Source: Armatimonadota bacterium (GTDB lineage Bacteria > Armatimonadota > Armatimonadia > Armatimonadales > Armatimonadaceae). From it: 7,087 bases of DNA. Each line of letters begins with the position of its first letter. The stretch's first letter is position 1. The notes below the pieces were generated by a model. The model did no database searches and was not told the DNA's origin. It saw only the letters and a list, made by a program, of their open reading frames with translations. Below are positions 4,554-7,087 of the stretch, piece by piece. Location: assembly GCA_014380985.1 (NCBI GenBank), contig JACMIU010000185.1, forward strand, positions 1 to 7,087. The letters are read 5' to 3'. The position numbers and the translations under genes were made by a program.

Positions 4554-5930
4554 ATGTTCGGACTTTTTGATAAACGTGCTATCGTTTCGGATGCGTTCAC
4601 GCAAACATTTGACCGGCAAGAGCGGTTGCGGTTTGACCGTATTCGTCGGGCATGGCTTCGCTACGAAGGGGAGTGGGAAAAGCCGCTCGCCCCCACCGAC
4701 CTTGATAAGAATGGCGACGATAACACCACGGTAAACCTTGCGCGGCGCACCGTGGATATTTCGGCGTTCTACTTGTTCGGGAAAGAGCTCGGCTTCGAGG
4801 TTGATGGCGAATCGGAAAGCGAAGCGGGGACGTGGCTGGAAGATTGCTGGGAATCCCAAGAGGACGGTAAGATGCCGACGCTGTTAGAGTTTGCGACCGG
4901 CGCGGGTATCGCGGGCGACGGCTTTATGCGCTTGCAGGAACCCGATAAGGCGTTCGGCGAGCAGTACCCACGTATCGTATCGCTTGATGGTCAGACCGTT
5001 ACCGTAATCTGGGATCCGATGGATTACAAGCGGGTGCGTGAGGTGATTATCAAGGCGGGCGGCGTTGATAAAACCGAAAACGAAGCCGTTTATGAGCGTC
5101 ACCGGATCATGCGCGAAAATGGCAAATGGGTGATCCTGCAAGAAGAATCTCGCGGCGACAGGGCGGGATATGCGGAAGTTTCCCGCGAAATATGGAAGTA
5201 CGATTTTTGCCCGGTGTTTCACACCAAGAATCGCCCGCTTCCGCATTCGTACTACGGCGTGTCGGACGTTGAAGATGATGTACTGCAACTGAACGATTCC
5301 ATCAACTTTGTGATCTCGAATATCAATCGGATTTTGCGGGCGCATGGACACCCGCAACAATACTTGACCGGGCAGGAAGTCGGAACGTTTGATAGAGCGG
5401 TCGGCGGGCTTGCGGTGTTCCCGAATCCCGAAGCGCGGCTTCACTCTGTCGAAATGCTTTCGGATTTGGGAAGCAGCTTTGAGCAGTACAAATGCTTGCA
5501 GGAAGCCTACCACGAACTAACCAGTGTGCCGGAAATTGCGAGCGGTAAACTGGAATCGGTTGGCGCGTTATCGGGGGTCGCTCTACAGATTTTGTACGCG
5601 CCGCTTGTCGCGCTTACCACTGTCAAGCGAATGTTATTCGGGCAGATGCTCGGACAGGTGAACCGCGCCCTTTTGGAAATGGGCGGCAAGAAAGTGAAGT
5701 CGGTTCGTGTGCAGTGGCCCGATATTCTGCCGAAAGACCGCGAAGCCGAAGCGCGAACGGGCGGGTTGCTCACGGATGCCGGTGTGAGCCGCGATACCGT
5801 GCTTACCGAACTTGGATACGATGCCGTAGCCGAAGCCGAGAAGCGGAAAAAGGAATCCGAAGAAGGGCGGGCGGCGTTTGACGCGGGGCGAACCGACCCG
5901 CCAACCGAAGATGAGGAAACCGAGCCGTGA
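4554..5930 (+). CDS. Portal protein, SPP1 gp6-like
   Basis: This 458-aa protein forms the dodecameric portal ring at one capsid vertex, where the terminase docks and DNA enters and leaves. The N-terminal wing has the family features RIRRAWLRYEGEW (about 25-37) and the NLARRTVDISAFYLFGKELGFEV segment (about 62-84). YGVSDVEDDVLQLNDSINFV (about 234-253), with the following N-I-N-R, is the conserved portal core. GALSGVALQILYAPL (337-351) and the helices after it correspond to the stem and tunnel-loop region. The C-terminus (LLTDAGVSRDTVLTELGYD, then a Glu/Lys-rich tail) is the usual crown region. The length is slightly below SPP1 gp6 (503 aa). GGAGG at 4539-4543 gives the ribosome binding site. 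The stop overlaps the MuF GTG start as GTGA. Confidence 0.94.
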   Translation: MFGLFDKRAIVSDAFTQTFDRQERLRFDRIRRAWLRYEGEWEKPLAPTDLDKNGDDNTTVNLARRTVDISAFYLFGKELGFEVDGESESEAGTWLEDCWESQEDGKMPTLLEFATGAGIAGDGFMRLQEPDKAFGEQYPRIVSLDGQTVTVIWDPMDYKRVREVIIKAGGVDKTENEAVYERHRIMRENGKWVILQEESRGDRAGYAEVSREIWKYDFCPVFHTKNRPLPHSYYGVSDVEDDVLQLNDSINFVISNINRILRAHGHPQQYLTGQEVGTFDRAVGGLAVFPNPEARLHSVEMLSDLGSSFEQYKCLQEAYHELTSVPEIASGKLESVGALSGVALQILYAPLVALTTVKRMLFGQMLGQVNRALLEMGGKKVKSVRVQWPDILPKDREAEARTGGLLTDAGVSRDTVLTELGYDAVAEAEKRKKESEEGRAAFDAGRTDPPTEDEETEP

Positions 5931-6928
5931 GCGTAGAAACCGATGCCCTGCGCTTTCGCGCCGCGTTGCTTTCTCGTGACGCGAACACACTCTACCGCCT
6001 AAGTGAATCGTACAAGCCCGTTGCGGCTACGCTCAAACTCGCACTCGTCGCCGTGCAAGCCATCATTGATACGGCACGGGCGAACGGCGAACCGATTTCG
6101 CGGGGTTGGCTTGCGCGGCAGGAACGCTTTGCCGAACTGCTCGTGCAAGTTGAAGCCGAACTAACGCGCTTCGCGGCGACGGCGACGGGGGAAACCACCA
6201 CGGCGCAAGCGGCGGCGGCGCAAAGCGGAACCGACGCGGCACGGCAACTCACAATCGCCGGTTTGGACACCGACGCCGAACGCGCTACGGTCGGTGCGTC
6301 GTGGAACCGATTGCCGACCGGCGCGATAAACGAACTGGTCGGCGTTATGGGCGACGGTTCCACGGCTGGGGAATATCTGCGCGGCATTGTCGGCGAAACG
6401 CTTCCCGCGCTACGTGACGTGATTCTGCGCGGCGTTGCGCTTGGGAAGTCGCCGCGCACGATTGCCCGTGAAGCCGAAGCCGTCACCGGGGTTACTCGCA
6501 CCCGCGCCCTACGAATCGCTCGCACCGAAACCATGCGGGCGTATCGAGCGGCAACGATTCAAACCTACGCCGAAAACGCCGATGTCGTGAAAGCGTGGCG
6601 GTGGCTCGCGTCGCTGTCGGGGCGAACTTGCCCCGCTTGCCTTGCCATGCACGGGCGGATGTTCCCGGTAACGGAGGCGTTCGGTAGCCACGTAGGGTGT
6701 CGTTGTGTTGCCGCGCCCGTAATCGAGAACCGCCTTGCGGTGCCGTTTGAAAGCGGCGAGCAGTGGCTACGTCGGCAGGAACCGGAAACCGTGGCGCGTG
6801 TGTTTGATGGTGTGTCAAGCGAAGCGCGGGCGCGGTGGGAAGCGGGCGCAGTGGTGCTTGCGGATTTTGTGAACGAGCGTGACGATCCAAAGTGGGGGAA
6901 AGTACGGGTAACTCGCTCGGCGATTTGA
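5927..6928 (+). CDS. Phage head morphogenesis protein, MuF-type minor capsid
   Basis: This 333-aa protein belongs to the Mu gpF / SPP1 gp7 family, a minor head component that associates with the portal during procapsid assembly and may travel with DNA at ejection. The N-terminal 120 residues are helical with an Ala/Thr-rich linker. The conserved core begins near ALRIARTETMRAYRAATIQT (about 195-214), with the R-T-E hallmark. It continues to a probable metal site: C235-P-A-C238, H242, then H255-V-G-C258-R-C260. After it come SGEQWLRRQEP and an R-D-D-P-K-W-G tail, typical of the family. No extra toxin or enzyme domain is fused to the C-terminus, unlike some MuF proteins. GTG 5927 overlaps the portal stop (GTGA), with GAGGA at 5913-5917. 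It is the last recognisable gene in the window. Confidence 0.93.
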   Translation: MSVETDALRFRAALLSRDANTLYRLSESYKPVAATLKLALVAVQAIIDTARANGEPISRGWLARQERFAELLVQVEAELTRFAATATGETTTAQAAAAQSGTDAARQLTIAGLDTDAERATVGASWNRLPTGAINELVGVMGDGSTAGEYLRGIVGETLPALRDVILRGVALGKSPRTIAREAEAVTGVTRTRALRIARTETMRAYRAATIQTYAENADVVKAWRWLASLSGRTCPACLAMHGRMFPVTEAFGSHVGCRCVAAPVIENRLAVPFESGEQWLRRQEPETVARVFDGVSSEARARWEAGAVVLADFVNERDDPKWGKVRVTRSAI

Positions 6929-6945
6929 CAAGCGCCGCGAACGCG

Positions 6946-6997
6946 GGTACAATTTTGTCAGGACTGGACTTTTGCTTCGCAAAATCCACTGTGTACC
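6946..6997 (+). other. Compound stem-loop downstream of the MuF gene
   Basis: An outer 6-bp stem, GGTACA (6946-6951) with TGTACC (6992-6997), encloses an inner hairpin. In the inner hairpin TGGA (6965-6968) and TTTTGC (6970-6975) pair with GCAAAA and TCCA (6979-6988), with one bulged C and a TTC loop. No T tract follows, so it is not a classical intrinsic terminator. It could be an mRNA 3' structure, a processing site or a protein-binding site. Confidence 0.5.
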
Positions 6998-7007
6998 GGT
7001 AGCGACT

Positions 7008-7040
7008 TTGCTATCTAAGCGCACCGACCAATTATATAAA
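7008..7040 (+). promoter_or_regulatory. Weak AT-rich promoter-like site
   Basis: TTGCTA (7008-7013) is followed by ATTATATAAA (7031-7040), the most AT-rich spot in this GC-rich intergenic region. TATATA (7033-7038) is 19 nt from TTGCTA and TATAAA (7035-7040) is 21 nt away. Both spacings are longer than ideal, so this is only a candidate for driving the next gene. Confidence 0.22.
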
Positions 7041-7072
7041 GGCGCACGGCGAACGAAACGCACGGCGCACAC

Positions 7073-7087
7073 GAGCCTACAGGCTAA
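7073..7087 (+). repeat. Terminator-arm repeat, copy 2 (cut by window end)
   Basis: GAGCCTACAGGCTAA is an exact 15-nt copy of 2338-2352. At the first site this sequence is the upstream arm of an intrinsic terminator, so a second terminator probably continues past the window. Just before it CGCACGGCG occurs twice (7043-7051 and 7059-7067). Confidence 0.8.

Noticed and set aside
4884..5513. 209-aa minus-strand frame opposite the portal gene
   Set aside because: Antisense of a conserved portal sequence with no recognisable domain. Long antisense frames are expected with this codon use.
5992..6534. 180-aa minus-strand frame opposite the MuF gene
   Set aside because: Ser/Ala/Val-rich composition typical of an antisense shadow of an Ala/Thr-rich gene.
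1..7087. CRISPR arrays, tRNA genes, insertion sequences, att sites
   Set aside because: No regularly spaced repeats, cloverleaf-like sequence, transposase or integrase frame, or terminal inverted repeats around a gene were seen. The direct repeats found are two-copy and regulatory-looking.

Overview
The window is a GC-rich stretch of a tailed double-stranded DNA phage or prophage (Caudoviricetes). Every gene I can support lies on the + strand. The host cannot be named from this sequence. Shine-Dalgarno-like sites (GGAGG, AAGGAG, GAGGA, GAAAGG) and ATG, GTG and TTG starts point to a bacterial host. No integrase, attachment site, rRNA, tRNA, CRISPR array or insertion sequence is visible.

Region 1 (1-2398) is an accessory and recombination operon of small genes. 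It begins with the C-terminal tail of an HTH-like protein (1-54). Next come a Cys-cluster plus HTH protein (47-469), an unrecognised 188-aa protein (463-1029), a RusA-type Holliday junction resolvase (1026-1403), a 67-aa HTH protein (1400-1603) and a 111-aa phage protein of unknown role (1604-1939). Three very small genes follow (1936-2052, 2049-2150, 2153-2386); the last two carry CPxCG zinc-knuckle motifs reminiscent of Mu Com. Consecutive genes overlap by 4-8 nt (ATGA, TTGA, ATGCTAA) or abut, so they look translationally coupled. The region ends at a strong intrinsic terminator (2345-2398) with a GAAA-capped stem and eight T residues.

Region 2 (2405-6928) is the start of the late packaging and head operon in canonical order: small terminase, large terminase, SPP1 gp6-like portal, and MuF-type minor head protein. 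Together these recognise the genome, pump and cut it, form the capsid vertex and initiate the procapsid.

Region 3 (6929-7087) is a 159-nt non-coding stretch with a compound stem-loop, a weak AT-rich promoter-like site, and at the very edge of the window a second exact copy of the upstream arm of the region 1 terminator.

Four signals are not explained by the genes alone. (1) A cluster of DnaA-box sequences sits inside the unrecognised 188-aa gene. (2) A family of GGCGT/ACGCC hairpins and a CCGCATTT-containing element recurs near translation starts. (3) A terminator abuts the small terminase start codon, which has no visible ribosome binding site. (4) The arm of that terminator recurs at the end of the head block. 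These suggest regulation by antitermination or RNA structure and possibly an intragenic replication origin, but all of that is inference.
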